A stretch of DNA of 63,407 nucleotides from Caulobacteraceae bacterium. GTDB lineage: Bacteria > Pseudomonadota > Alphaproteobacteria > Caulobacterales > Caulobacteraceae. Position numbers and translations under genes: made by a program. The stretch spans positions 1-63,407 of the forward strand of contig JAFBAO010000093.1 of NCBI GenBank assembly GCA_019247715.1, read 5' to 3'. Under the pieces are notes generated by a model. It was not told the origin of the DNA and made no database searches. It saw nothing but the letters and a program-made list of their open reading frames with translations. Positions 9,238 through 22,971 of this stretch are shown here, one piece after another; position 1 is the first letter of the stretch; each line of letters opens with the position of its first letter.

Positions 9238-10374
9238 ATGAAGCTTACCATCGAACGGGCGGCGCTGCTGAAGGCGTTGGGACACGTCCAAAGCGTGGTC
9301 GAGCGGCGCAACACGATCCCGATCCTTTCCAACGTCCTGCTTTCCGCCGACAAGGGCGCGGTCGCCTTCTCGGCCACCGATCTCGACATGGAGATCACCG
9401 ACGAGAGCCCCGCGCGCGTGGACGGACCTGGCCAGATCACCGCCCCCGCGCACACCCTTTACGAGATCGTGCGCAAGCTGCCGGAGGGCGCGGACGTCTC
9501 CCTGAGCTACACCGGCGAGGATCCGCGCCTGCAGGTGGCGGCCGGTCGCTCGCGCTTCAACCTGCCGGTCCTGCCGGCCGGAGACTTTCCGGTGATGTCG
9601 TCGGAAGGGCTGTCGGGCCGGATCTCCATGGACGCGGCCGATCTCATCCGGCTGATCGACAAGACCCGCTTCGCCATCTCCACCGAGGAGACCCGCTACT
9701 ACCTGAATGGGCTCTACCTGCATGCGGTCGCCGAAGAGGGCGGTCCGCGCCTTCGGGCCGTGGCCACCGACGGGCGTCGCCTGGCGCTGGCGGAGATGCC
9801 CGCCCCCGAAGGATTCGCAGGCGCGCCCGGGGTGATCGTGCCGCGCAAGACCGTCCAGGAAGCGCGGCGCCTGCTCGACGACGCGGGCGAGACCGTCGAG
9901 TTGCAGGTGAGTCCTCAGAAGGTCCGCTTCGACTTCGGCCACGCGGCCATGACCTCCAAGGTGATCGACGGCTCATTCCCGCCCTACGAGCGGGTGATCC
10001 CGCGCGAGAACCGGCGGGTGATGATCCTCGACAACGCCCTCTTCGCCGCCGCCGTCGACCGGGTCGCCACCATCTCCACCGAGCAGAGCCGGGCGGTGAA
10101 GCTGAGCGTGGAGGCCGGGCGCATCACCCTCACCGTGCGCAACATGGACGCAGGCCAGGCGGTGGAGGAGCTGGAGGTCGACTACGACGGCGAGCCGTTC
10201 GAGATCGGCTTCAACGCCCGCTACATCCTCGACGTCACCGCCCAGATCGGCGGCGAATCGGCCGAGTTCCGCTTCGCCGAGCATTCCGGCGGCGCCACGG
10301 TGCTCGACCCTACCCTGGTGCTCGACCCCACCGATCCCAGCGTCCAGTACGTGCTGATGCCGCTGAGGGCCTAA
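9238..10374 (+). CDS. dnaN: DNA polymerase III beta sliding clamp
   Basis: Ring-shaped processivity clamp for replicative and repair polymerases. 378 aa with the typical N-terminus MKLTIERAALLKALGHVQSV and the segments RRNTIPILSNVLL and TDLDMEI, and the C-terminal signature YVLMPLR that closes the peptide-binding pocket. It is the first gene of a dnaN-recF-gyrB set near the origin in many bacteria; dnaA is not in the window. Confidence 0.97.
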   Translation: MKLTIERAALLKALGHVQSVVERRNTIPILSNVLLSADKGAVAFSATDLDMEITDESPARVDGPGQITAPAHTLYEIVRKLPEGADVSLSYTGEDPRLQVAAGRSRFNLPVLPAGDFPVMSSEGLSGRISMDAADLIRLIDKTRFAISTEETRYYLNGLYLHAVAEEGGPRLRAVATDGRRLALAEMPAPEGFAGAPGVIVPRKTVQEARRLLDDAGETVELQVSPQKVRFDFGHAAMTSKVIDGSFPPYERVIPRENRRVMILDNALFAAAVDRVATISTEQSRAVKLSVEAGRITLTVRNMDAGQAVEELEVDYDGEPFEIGFNARYILDVTAQIGGESAEFRFAEHSGGATVLDPTLVLDPTDPSVQYVLMPLRA

Positions 10375-10437
10375 GCCCACGCCTGCAAGCCCGCACATCC
10401 TGCGCCATTGCCCGCGTGAGGGCAGGGGCTAGCCGCA

Positions 10438-11568
10438 ATGTCCTGCGCGATTCACGCCCTCACGCTCTTCGAGTTCCGCTCCTACGAGCGGGCGGAACTG
10501 GCGACGGGGGGGCGCAGCGTCCTTCTGTTCGGCCCCAACGGAGCCGGCAAGACCAACCTCCTGGAGGGGGTCAGCCTTTTCTCTCCCGGCCGTGGGATGC
10601 GGGGCGCGGCGCTGCCGGAGCTCGGGCGGCGGCTGCCCGATGAGTCTGGGGGCCGGGCCTGGGCGGTGTCCATGCGCCTCGGCGAGACGCAGCTCGGGAC
10701 CGGGATCGAGGCGCCCGGCGCCCGCCGGCGGCTGGTGCGGATCGACGGCGAGCCTGCGGCCCCGGGGCGCCTGCTCGACCATCTGCGGCTCATCTGGCTG
10801 ACTCCCGCCCAGGACCGGCTGTTCCAGGAGGGGGGCGCCGAGCGGCGCCGGTTCCTGGACAGGCTTACCTTCGCCGCCGAGCCGGCCCACGCCGGCCATG
10901 CGGCGGCCTACGAGCGGGCGCTGCGCGAGCGCACCCGCCTGCTGGCGGCCGAAGCCCCTCCCGACCCGGCCTGGGTGTCGGCGCTGGAGGCGCGCATGGC
11001 GAAGGCCGGCGCGCTGGTCGCGTCCGCCCGCGCGGCGGGCCTCACGGCGCTGCAGGCCGAGATCGACGCCCGCGGCGCTCGCCCGTTTCCGCAGGCGGCC
11101 CTCGGCCTCTCGGGCGCCTTCGAGGAGATGGCGCTGGGCGGGGCCGACCCTGCCGAGATCGAGGCGCGCCTGGCCGCCGTTCTGGCCGCCGGCCGGGGTC
11201 GCGACGCGGCCGCCGGGCGGGCCTTGGCCGGCCCGCATCGCGCCGATCTGACCGTGGTCCACCGCGAGCGGGGGCGTCCTGCGGCCGAATGCTCCACCGG
11301 CGAACAGAAAGCGCTGATTCTGAACCTCGTTTTGGCTCAGGCGGGGCGACTTTCACGTGCGAAATCGCAGCCGAATCCTATATTACTGCTGGACGAGGTC
11401 GCGGCGCATTTGGACGAAGTCCGGCGCGCCGCCCTCGCGCAGGAAATCGAGGCGCTTTCGCTGCAGGCCTTTCTTACCGGCGTCGACGAAGCGCTCTTTG
11501 ACCACTTCAAGGGACTGGCCCAGGGCGTCCGGGTGGACGCCTCGCGCCTGATCCCGGCGGACGGGTGA
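10438..11568 (+). CDS. recF: DNA replication and repair protein RecF
   Basis: SMC-like ATPase that helps load RecA at gaps with RecO and RecR. 376 aa: Walker [10 protein letters not shown] at about residues 32-40, ABC signature region [17 protein letters not shown], and Walker [13 protein letters not shown]. It starts 63 bp after dnaN and its stop codon directly abuts the gyrB start, with no spacer. Confidence 0.96.
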   Translation: MSCAIHALTLFEFRSYERAELATGGRSVLLFGPNGAGKTNLLEGVSLFSPGRGMRGAALPELGRRLPDESGGRAWAVSMRLGETQLGTGIEAPGARRRLVRIDGEPAAPGRLLDHLRLIWLTPAQDRLFQEGGAERRRFLDRLTFAAEPAHAGHAAAYERALRERTRLLAAEAPPDPAWVSALEARMAKAGALVASARAAGLTALQAEIDARGARPFPQAALGLSGAFEEMALGGADPAEIEARLAAVLAAGRGRDAAAGRALAGPHRADLTVVHRERGRPAAECSTGEQKALILNLVLAQAGRLSRAKSQPNPILLLDEVAAHLDEVRRAALAQEIEALSLQAFLTGVDEALFDHFKGLAQGVRVDASRLIPADG

Positions 11569-13980
<2,412 letters not shown>

Positions 13981-13993
13981 GGGTCGCGGCGCC

Positions 13994-15811
13994 TTACGGC
14001 GCTTGCGTCTGCAGCACCTCCAGCACCGCCGCGCCATAGCGTTCGAGCTTGGCCTGGCCGACGCCGTTGACGGCCAGCACCGCCTGGGCGTTGGCCGGAC
14101 GGGCGCGGGCGAGTTCGGCGAGGGTGCGGTCGGGAAAGATGACGTAGGGCGGGACCGCCTGGCGGACGGCCTCGGCCCGGCGCCAGGCCCGCAAAGCCTC
14201 GAAGAGCTGCGTCTCTTCCGGCGTCAGGGCCTCCGCGGCCTTGCGCGTGGCTCGGCCCGGTCGCGGCTCATCGGCGCGGGTGAGGGCGCGGCGGGTCACG
14301 ATGCGGCGCTCGGCCCGGTAGACGGCGCGGACCTGGGCAGCGTCGCCGAGGCCGATCAGCGGACGCCCGTCGTTGGGATCCTCCACCAGCAGCCCCTCGA
14401 ACAGCAGTTGGTCGATCAGCTCGCGCCAGGCGCCGGCGGCCAACTCGCGCCCGATCCCGAACGTCGAAAGCGCGGCCTCGGCGGAGAGCGGATCGCGCGT
14501 CTTGCCGAGCAGGTGATCGACCACCCGGCCGCGTCCGACCCGGCCGGCCAGCCGATGGACCGCCGAGAGCGCCTTCTGGGCCGCTTCGGTGGAATCGACG
14601 CCCTCAACCGGCGTCAGGCAGAGGTCGCAGATTCCGCAGGGCTCGGCCGCCTCTTCTCCGAAGTAGCGCCGCACCGCCGCGGCGCGGCAGCCGGTCCCTT
14701 CCAACATGGCGTAGAGCTGGCGCACCTTGCGGGTCTGCACCTGGCGCACCTCGTCGGGCAGTTCGCGACCGCCGATCCGCCGCAGGGCCCAACTCAGGTC
14801 CGAGGCCCCATAGAGGGTGACGCCCTCGGCCGGCGATCCGTCGCGGCCGGCCCGGCCGACCTCCTGCCAGTAGGCCTCGATCGAGGCGGGCGGATCGGCG
14901 TGGATCACGAAACGGACGTCCGGCTTGTCTATCCCCATGCCGAAGGCGATGGTCGCCGTCATCACCGCCGCGTCCTCGGCCAGGAACCAGGCGAGCCGCT
15001 CGGCCCGCAGGCCCGGCTCCAGGCCGGCGTGGTACGCCTTCGCCGCCACGCCCGCGGCGGCCAGGCGGCTGGCGAGGTCTTCGGTCCCTTCGCGGGTTCC
15101 GGCGTAGACGATCCCGCTCCGCCCGGCCCGTTCCTTCACCAGCTCGAGAACGCGCTCCGGGCCGCGCCGCTTGCGCTCGGCCGCCAGCGCCAGCTCGGGA
15201 CGCGCGAAGCTGGCCACGAACTCGCGGGCCCCGCCGAGTCTCAACTGGGCGCGGATGTCTTCACGGGTGGGGGCGTCGGCGGTGGCGGTGGCGGCCAGTC
15301 GCGGGACGCCCGGGAAAAGCTCGGCCAGGCGCCCCAGCGCCCGGTAGTCGGGCCGAAAGTCGTGGCCCCATTGGCTGACGCAGTGCGCCTCGTCGATGGC
15401 GATCAGCGCCAGCCGCAGGTTCAGGAGCCGCGGGAGGACCGCCTCGGACATCAGGCCTTCCGGCGCCAGGTAGAGGAGGTCGAGTTCCTCCGCCTCGATC
15501 CGCTCCCAGGTCCGGCGCCGCTCCACGGGCGAGAGATTGGAGTCGAGCCGGGCGGCGGCGACCCCCGACTGTTTCAGCGCCTCCACCTGGTCCGACATCA
15601 GCGCGATCAGCGGCGAGACCACCAGCGCCAGGCCAGGCCGCACGAGCGCCGGCACCTGATAGCAGAGGCTCTTGCCGCCGCCGGTCGGCAGGACCGCCAG
15701 CGCGTCGCGGCCGGCGAGGATCTCGCCGATGACCTCCGCCTGCAGCCCGCGGAACTCCGTGTGGCCGAACACGCGCCGAAGGATGTCGCGGGCTTGGTCG
15801 AATCCGGTCAC
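13994..15811 (-). CDS. recQ: ATP-dependent DNA helicase RecQ
   Basis: 3'-to-5' DNA helicase of recombinational repair. 605 aa: Walker A (PTGGGKSLCYQVPA), Walker B DEAH (AIDEAHCVSQWGHDFRP), RecQ zinc-binding cysteines (CGICDLC), winged-helix RQC, and a C-terminal HRDC domain (ALRAWRRAEAVRQAVPPYVIF). Full length for the family. No LexA box is visible upstream. Confidence 0.97.
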   Translation of the reverse strand: MTGFDQARDILRRVFGHTEFRGLQAEVIGEILAGRDALAVLPTGGGKSLCYQVPALVRPGLALVVSPLIALMSDQVEALKQSGVAAARLDSNLSPVERRRTWERIEAEELDLLYLAPEGLMSEAVLPRLLNLRLALIAIDEAHCVSQWGHDFRPDYRALGRLAELFPGVPRLAATATADAPTREDIRAQLRLGGAREFVASFARPELALAAERKRRGPERVLELVKERAGRSGIVYAGTREGTEDLASRLAAAGVAAKAYHAGLEPGLRAERLAWFLAEDAAVMTATIAFGMGIDKPDVRFVIHADPPASIEAYWQEVGRAGRDGSPAEGVTLYGASDLSWALRRIGGRELPDEVRQVQTRKVRQLYAMLEGTGCRAAAVRRYFGEEAAEPCGICDLCLTPVEGVDSTEAAQKALSAVHRLAGRVGRGRVVDHLLGKTRDPLSAEAALSTFGIGRELAAGAWRELIDQLLFEGLLVEDPNDGRPLIGLGDAAQVRAVYRAERRIVTRRALTRADEPRPGRATRKAAEALTPEETQLFEALRAWRRAEAVRQAVPPYVIFPDRTLAELARARPANAQAVLAVNGVGQAKLERYGAAVLEVLQTQAP

Positions 15812-16002
15812 GCGCCCGTCTATGGCAGAGCCGGACCCGCCGCGACAGAGGAACGCCCCACCGAAGTGGTGATGCGCCTTAAGGCCGCGCGTTAACCTTC
15901 ATTCACCCTTCCTCAATCGGCTGGAGCGCCTCTTCAGCCTAAGCTAAGAGCCGCCTCGGGGACGGGCGCGCAACGAGCGGCCGACGAGGTACGGCGAGAA
16001 AC

Positions 16003-17967
16003 ATGGCCAGTGGTCAAGGCGCGCCCCGCGCCCGGCGGACGCCGCTTCAGGCGCTGATCTATTGGAGCCTGGTCCTGGGCGTGTGGGGGCTGATCTTCGT
16101 GGTCGCCTTTCTCGCCGTCTTCGCCAGCGACCTGCCGGACACCTCGACGCTCTACGCGGCCAAGCGCCAACCCTCGATTTCCTACCTCGACCGCTCCGGC
16201 GCACTGCTGTCGGTCCGCGGCAGCCAGGAATCGCCGCCGGTGGATCTCGACCAGTTGCCGCCCTACGTGCCCGCGGCTTTCGTGGCCATCGAGGACCGGC
16301 AGTTCTACCACCACTTCGGCTTCAACCCCTGGGGCATGGCGACCGCGGAGATCTGGAACCTCACCCACCGCGGCGGGACTCTGCGAGGCGGCTCGACGAT
16401 CACCCAGCAGCTCGCGCGCAACCTCTTCCTGACCCCCGCCCAGAACATCCGCCGCAAGGCCCAGGAGCTGATCCTGGCGGTGTGGCTGGAGACCAAGTTC
16501 ACGAAGAAGCAGATCCTGGCGCTCTACCTGAACCGGGTGAACTTCGGCGGCGGCGCCTACGGCATCGAGGCGGCCGCGCAGCGCTACTTCAACAAGCCCG
16601 CGGCGCAGCTGACCCTGGGGGAGGCCGCGCTGCTGGCGGCGACCATGAAGGGGCCCTCGCGCTACAATCCGGCGGCCAACAGCGAGCGGGCGGCCAAGAG
16701 GGCGACCCTGGTGCTGAACGAGATGGTCCGGATGGGCGCCATCACCGCGGCTCAGCGCGACGAGGCCTTCACCCGTCCGGTGCAGGTCTCGGCGACCCTC
16801 GCCAGCCAGCGCGCCCAGTATTTCACCGACTGGCTCGACGGCCAGGTGCGCGCCCTCCTCGGCCGCGAGCCCACCGAGGACATGGTGGTCGAGACGACCC
16901 TCGACTTGCCGATCCAGGCCGCCGCCGAGCAGGCGGTCCGCGCCGGGGTCGCCGGCCACGCCGGCCAGGGCGTGCAGCAGGGAGCCTTGATCGCCCTCGA
17001 CGGCGAAGGCCGCATCCGCGCCTACGTGGGAGGCGCCAACTATGCGGAGAGCCAGTACGACCGGGTGAGCCAGGCCGAGCGGCAGGCGGGCTCCGCCTTC
17101 AAGCCCTTCGTCTACCTGACGGCCATGGAAGCCGGCCATACGCCCGCCGAGGCGGTGATCGACGAGCCGATCAAGATCGGGGCCTGGGAGCCTAGGAACT
17201 ACACCGGCAAATATCTTGGCCAGATCACCCTGGAGACGGCGCTCGCCCAGTCGGTCAACACCGTGGCCGCCCGGCTCGCCAACGAGGTGGGGACCACCAA
17301 CGTCGCCGCGACGGCCCACCGCCTGGGCATCACCTCCCAGATCCAGACCGATCCTTCCATGGCGCTCGGCGCGGTGGAGGTGAGCCCCCTGGAGATGGCC
17401 CAGGCTTACGACGCTTTCGCCAACGGCGGCCGGCAAGTCCGCGCCTACGCGATCGAGCGGATCCGGACGGGCGCCGGCAAGGTGCTCTACGACCACGGCG
17501 TGGAGCCGGCGGCCCGCCCACCGGTCATCGGCGCCCCGGCGCTGCCGGAGATGAACGAGATGCTGCGCCAGGTGGTCGCGTCGGGCACCGGCGCGCGGGC
17601 CAAGATCGCCGGCTATGACCTGGCCGGCAAGACCGGCACCACCAGCGACTACCGGGACGCCTGGTTCATCGGCTTCACGGGCGGGTTCGTGGCGGCCGTC
17701 TGGGTGGGTCGCGACGACAACACCCCGATGAAGCGGGTCACCGGCGGCGGCGCGCCTGCCGAGATCTGGCGACAGTTCATGGGCGCGGCCCTGCCGCGTC
17801 TTCAGGCCCAGGCTATCCCCGGAGGCATGGCGCCGCCGCCGTCCGAAGACCTGATCGGCAACCTCATCTCACCAGCTCCGAGCGACGAGGCGCCGCTGCT
17901 TCCCGAGGCGCCGCAAGCCCCGTCCGCGCCCTCCGTCCGCCCCCAGGCGAGCGGCGTCCCCTTCTGA
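16003..17967 (+). CDS. Class A penicillin-binding protein (PBP1A-type)
   Basis: Bifunctional peptidoglycan glycosyltransferase and transpeptidase, anchored in the inner membrane by one N-terminal span (about residues 20-44). 654 aa. The GT51 catalytic Glu is in IEDRQFYHHFG (near residue 96) with GGSTITQQLARNLFL following. The transpeptidase motifs are SAFK (Ser about 364), SVN (about 417) and KTGTT (about 543). The C-terminus is a Pro-rich tail. It is shorter than enterobacterial PBP1A, as is usual for Caulobacterales paralogues, so I leave the symbol blank. Confidence 0.94.
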   Translation: MASGQGAPRARRTPLQALIYWSLVLGVWGLIFVVAFLAVFASDLPDTSTLYAAKRQPSISYLDRSGALLSVRGSQESPPVDLDQLPPYVPAAFVAIEDRQFYHHFGFNPWGMATAEIWNLTHRGGTLRGGSTITQQLARNLFLTPAQNIRRKAQELILAVWLETKFTKKQILALYLNRVNFGGGAYGIEAAAQRYFNKPAAQLTLGEAALLAATMKGPSRYNPAANSERAAKRATLVLNEMVRMGAITAAQRDEAFTRPVQVSATLASQRAQYFTDWLDGQVRALLGREPTEDMVVETTLDLPIQAAAEQAVRAGVAGHAGQGVQQGALIALDGEGRIRAYVGGANYAESQYDRVSQAERQAGSAFKPFVYLTAMEAGHTPAEAVIDEPIKIGAWEPRNYTGKYLGQITLETALAQSVNTVAARLANEVGTTNVAATAHRLGITSQIQTDPSMALGAVEVSPLEMAQAYDAFANGGRQVRAYAIERIRTGAGKVLYDHGVEPAARPPVIGAPALPEMNEMLRQVVASGTGARAKIAGYDLAGKTGTTSDYRDAWFIGFTGGFVAAVWVGRDDNTPMKRVTGGGAPAEIWRQFMGAALPRLQAQAIPGGMAPPPSEDLIGNLISPAPSDEAPLLPEAPQAPSAPSVRPQASGVPF

Positions 17968-18406
17968 GGGCCCGGGGCTCGTCCGCATGGCCGCATTGGC
18001 GCGCGCCAGTCGCAGGCCGCGCTGCGCGCCCCTCGCCACAGGCCACAATCTGCCCGTGCGGCGCCTTTAAGTTGTATTCCGGGGCGGCTCCTGGGGAATG
18101 CTTGCCGCGCGGGCCGATCTCCGCGGTCGGCGCGCCCACGCTGAAGTGCTCCAGATTACAATGTTATACTATGGCAGTAATAAATGTTAGCCCGTGCGCG
18201 CCGGATGACAATCTTTGCTTGTTTCTCAGTAATGGCCGCGTTTGTCCCTTGCGTCGTTATCGCCCCATTAAACAACTAAAGGCAGATTGGATCGGCGATA
18301 CAGGGGGAGAGCGCGTGAGGGTCTCGACATTCAGCCGAGAAGCTGGCGAGCGGATCGGCGGTCGAGCCGGCGACGACGCTCCGCTTGCCGTGGGCCCGGC
18401 CGCCTG
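17968..18406 (+). other. 439-bp intergenic region with an AT-rich patch
   Basis: No convincing gene. From about 18,150 to 18,290 the sequence is clearly richer in A and T than its surroundings and carries promoter-like hexamers. The open frame running into the next gene from 18,287 is Arg-rich and does not look like protein. The most likely content is the promoter and 5' leader of the hybrid kinase. Confidence 0.4.
18142..18170 (+). promoter_or_regulatory. Possible sigma-70 promoter of the hybrid kinase
   Basis: TGAAGT, a 17-bp spacer, then TATACT at 18165-18170, inside the AT-rich patch. It would give a leader of about 230 nt before the kinase ATG. Only the -10 match is strong. Confidence 0.3.
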
Positions 18407-20170
<1,764 letters not shown>

Positions 20171-20174
20171 TCCT

Positions 20175-20909
20175 TCAAGGACCGAAGGCGTGCAACGCCT
20201 GGCCGTTCGCGCGCAGCCACGCCCGATGCGGCCGCTCGTCTCCCACCAGCGCGCGCACATGGGCCCAGAACCTCGGCCCGTGATTGGCTTCCAGCAGGTG
20301 AGCGCACTCGTGCGCGGCGACGTAGTCGGCCACCTCGGCCGGGGCCAGCGAGAGGCGCCAGGATAGTCGGATGGAGGGCGGCCGGCCGCGGTAGGCCTGG
20401 GTGCAAGAGCCCCACCGGCTTCGCGCGTCGGCGATCGTCAGCTTCGGGCTCGGCACGCCGAGCGCCCCGCAATGGAAGGCGCAACGGTCCTCGAACCAGG
20501 CCTGAGCCGTCTCTTTCAGCAGCTGAATCACCGCCCGTCCGTAGGCCGCCTCGTCCGCCCCGCGCAGGCGTGCGCCGCGCTCCCAGCTCTCGCCTTCGAG
20601 GCTGGCGCGTCCGGCCATGCGCCCCAAACGGCAGGTCTGGCCGAACACCGTCAGCGCTTCGTCGGGGCGAAAGGGACGGTGCGGGCGGAGGTCGGCGAGG
20701 CGCTCGGCGATCCAGGCCTGATGCTTGCCCGCGAAGGCGGCCGCTTCGGCGAGGCGCCGGGCCGAAGGCGCAATCGCCAGAACCTCGCCCCGGGTCCGGT
20801 CGAGCCTGAGACCCACCCGCCGCGCCCGATGGCTCACCGTCAGCCGGACCCTGACGGCGCCGACCTCGAGCATATCGCCGTCGGCGTGGCGAATCGGACG
20901 CTGCCACAT
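20175..20909 (-). CDS. YgjP-like M48-type zinc metallopeptidase
   Basis: 244 aa from an ATG at 20909. The C-terminal half carries ARSRWGSCTQ and the zinc-binding HExxH motif as HECAH, followed by EANHGPRFWAHV, the signature of the YgjP/SprT-like (DUF45) family. Substrate and role are not established. The start was placed at MWQRPIRHADG because upstream codons overlap phaZ in another frame. It is 20 bp downstream of phaZ and convergent with the hybrid kinase (4-bp gap). Confidence 0.88.
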   Translation of the reverse strand: MWQRPIRHADGDMLEVGAVRVRLTVSHRARRVGLRLDRTRGEVLAIAPSARRLAEAAAFAGKHQAWIAERLADLRPHRPFRPDEALTVFGQTCRLGRMAGRASLEGESWERGARLRGADEAAYGRAVIQLLKETAQAWFEDRCAFHCGALGVPSPKLTIADARSRWGSCTQAYRGRPPSIRLSWRLSLAPAEVADYVAAHECAHLLEANHGPRFWAHVRALVGDERPHRAWLRANGQALHAFGP

Positions 20910-20928
20910 GGCGCCTTGGATAGGCTGC

Positions 20929-22191
20929 TCAGCCGTGGTTCGGCAAAGCCGATTCGCAGCGCCCGACGAAGTCGCGGATCCTGGGATAGATCTCGTCGTT
21001 GAACCGCCGGCCGTTGAAGACGCCGTAGTGGCCGACCTTCGGCTGGACGTAGAGCTCGTGCAGCGGCTCCGGCAGCTTGGGCAGCAGGGCGTGCACCGCC
21101 TGGGTCTGGCCGACGCCGGAGATGTCGTCGTTCTCACCTTCGACGCTCATGATGCCGATGTCGGTGATCGCCTCCACTCGCACCGGCCGCCCGCGGTGGA
21201 CGAGCTCGCCCTTCGGCAGCAGGTATCGCTGGAAGACCACGTCAACGGTCTGCAGGTAGAACTCCTCGGTGAGGTCGAGCACCGAGAGGTACTCGTCGTA
21301 GAACTCCCGGTGCCGCTCGGCCGAGTCGCCATCGCCGGTGACCAGGTGGTCGAAATAGCGCCGGTGCGCCTCCTGGTGGCGCTCTGCGTTCATCGACATG
21401 AAGCTGAAAAGCTGCACGAACCCGGGATAGACCCGCCGCATCATGCCCAGATAGGGCGGCGGGACGGTGTAGATCATCGCGTGCTGGAACCAGGAGAACG
21501 GCTTTTCCTCCGCCAGCCGGTTGGTCACCGTGGGCGCCAGGCGCGTGTCGATGGGCGAGCCGAGGAAGGAGATGCTGGCGGGTCGGTGAGGGTCTCCATC
21601 CTCCGCCATCAGGGCCGCCGCCGCCAGCACCGGAGGGCCCGGCTGGCAGACCGCGACCACGTGCGCCCGCTCGCCGATGTGCCTCAGGATGTCGGCGATA
21701 TGGTCGATGAAGTCGTGGAAGTCGAAGCGCCCCTCGATGATCGGCACCTCGCGGGCGTTGGACCAGTCGGTGACGTAGACGTCGAAATCCTGCAGGAAGG
21801 TCTGCACGGTGCCCCGCAGGAGGGTCGCGTAGTGGCCCGAAAGCGGCGCCACGACCAGGAGGGGCGGGGCGGCGAGGGGCGCGCGGGCGTGGCGAAGGTC
21901 GAGGGGCTCGCGACAAAACCTTCGCAGGCGCACCCACGGCGTGGCCCACACCATGTCTTCGCGCACCGCCACCTCGCGGCCCTTGATCGTCACCTTGTCG
22001 ATCCCCCAGGCCGGCCGGCCATAGCGGCGGGTCAGGTTGGCGAGCAGGTCGGCAGAGGCGTAGAAAGTGCGCCCGAGCTTGGAACCGGCGGCCGGGTTTA
22101 GCGGCGAGCTCCAGAACTGCCGGGCGGCCTGGGCGGCGAGCCTCAGGGGCGTCACCGCCTGGTAGGCCGCCTCATGAAGGGAGTAAAGCAT
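20929..22191 (-). CDS. phaZ: Intracellular poly(3-hydroxybutyrate) depolymerase
   Basis: Degrades stored PHB granules, so the host probably makes PHB. 420 aa, the size of Ralstonia-type PhaZ. The nucleophile region is VVAVCQPGPP with Cys182 in place of the usual lipase serine, the known feature of intracellular PhaZ enzymes. Other landmarks are YVTDWSNAREVP and the C-terminal VGHYGVFNGRRF with the catalytic His. It has its own leader (126 bp to the SCO gene upstream) and may be co-transcribed with the YgjP-like gene. Confidence 0.94.
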   Translation of the reverse strand: MLYSLHEAAYQAVTPLRLAAQAARQFWSSPLNPAAGSKLGRTFYASADLLANLTRRYGRPAWGIDKVTIKGREVAVREDMVWATPWVRLRRFCREPLDLRHARAPLAAPPLLVVAPLSGHYATLLRGTVQTFLQDFDVYVTDWSNAREVPIIEGRFDFHDFIDHIADILRHIGERAHVVAVCQPGPPVLAAAALMAEDGDPHRPASISFLGSPIDTRLAPTVTNRLAEEKPFSWFQHAMIYTVPPPYLGMMRRVYPGFVQLFSFMSMNAERHQEAHRRYFDHLVTGDGDSAERHREFYDEYLSVLDLTEEFYLQTVDVVFQRYLLPKGELVHRGRPVRVEAITDIGIMSVEGENDDISGVGQTQAVHALLPKLPEPLHELYVQPKVGHYGVFNGRRFNDEIYPRIRDFVGRCESALPNHG

Positions 22192-22317
22192 GGCTCCTCG
22201 ATTGTGCGCCGCATCAATATCGGTCTGAAATGATGAAAGTCCAGGAAACGCCTAGGTTCCCGGCGCGCCGCACCGCCGCACCCAGCTAACCCGCAGGGCG
22301 TCGGGCGGATCGAGCCG

Positions 22318-22971
22318 TCAGGATGCGGTCTTGGCGCCGTCCATCGCTTCGGCGATCTGGCGCGCCGCGTCCGCCGGCGGCGTTCCGTCTGCGATCGGTT
22401 TCACGAATTGGCCGTCCGGGCCCATCAGATAGAGCGCCGCGGTGTGGTCGACCGTGTAGTCTGCGCCCGCCCCGTCCTTGCGGTAATAGACGTAGTAGGC
22501 CTTGGCGGCCCTGGCGACCTGGGCGTCCGAGCCGGTGAGGCCGATGGCGTTCCTCGGAAAGGCCGGGCTCGAAAGATAGGTCTTCAGCTTGGCGGGCGTG
22601 TCGCGCGCCGGGTCGACGGTGATGAACACCACCTGGACGCGGTCCGCCTTGGCGCCCAGGTCGTTCATCGTCTGGCCCAGCATGGCGAGGGTGGTCGGGC
22701 AGACGTCCGGGCAGAAGGTGTAGCCGAAGAACACGACGCTCCACTTGCCTCTGAGCACCGACTGGTCCGCCGCACGCCCGTCCTGGTTCACGAGCAGGAA
22801 CGGCCCGCCGGGCCCGCTCGCGGCGCCGCGCCCGGCTCCGCCATGGCAACCGGCTAGCGCCGGCGCCAGCGCCAGGCAAAGGCAAAGGGCAGCCGCGCAG
22901 AGCCGTCCGATCGGCGAGGGGTCTCGATGGGGCTCGCTTCGGGCGCCGATCTGAACGATCCTGGGGACCAT
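22318..22971 (-). CDS. SCO1/SenC/PrrC-family copper lipoprotein
   Basis: Delivers copper to the CuA site of cytochrome oxidase and/or acts as a thiol redox protein in the periplasm. 217 aa: a lipoprotein signal ending LAGC, the copper-binding CxxxC as TFCPDVCPTT, and the downstream His in VDHTAALYL. The start ATG at 22971 sits within CCATGG and overlaps the regB ATG on the other strand, so one of the two starts may be misplaced. In photosynthetic alphaproteobacteria the equivalent gene lies between regB and regA. Confidence 0.9.
   Translation of the reverse strand: MVPRIVQIGARSEPHRDPSPIGRLCAAALCLCLALAPALAGCHGGAGRGAASGPGGPFLLVNQDGRAADQSVLRGKWSVVFFGYTFCPDVCPTTLAMLGQTMNDLGAKADRVQVVFITVDPARDTPAKLKTYLSSPAFPRNAIGLTGSDAQVARAAKAYYVYYRKDGAGADYTVDHTAALYLMGPDGQFVKPIADGTPPADAARQIAEAMDGAKTAS

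Noticed and set aside
18287..18406. N-terminal extension of the hybrid kinase.
   Set aside because: The residues are Arg-rich and lie in the leader region; the family-like sequence begins at the ATG at 18407.
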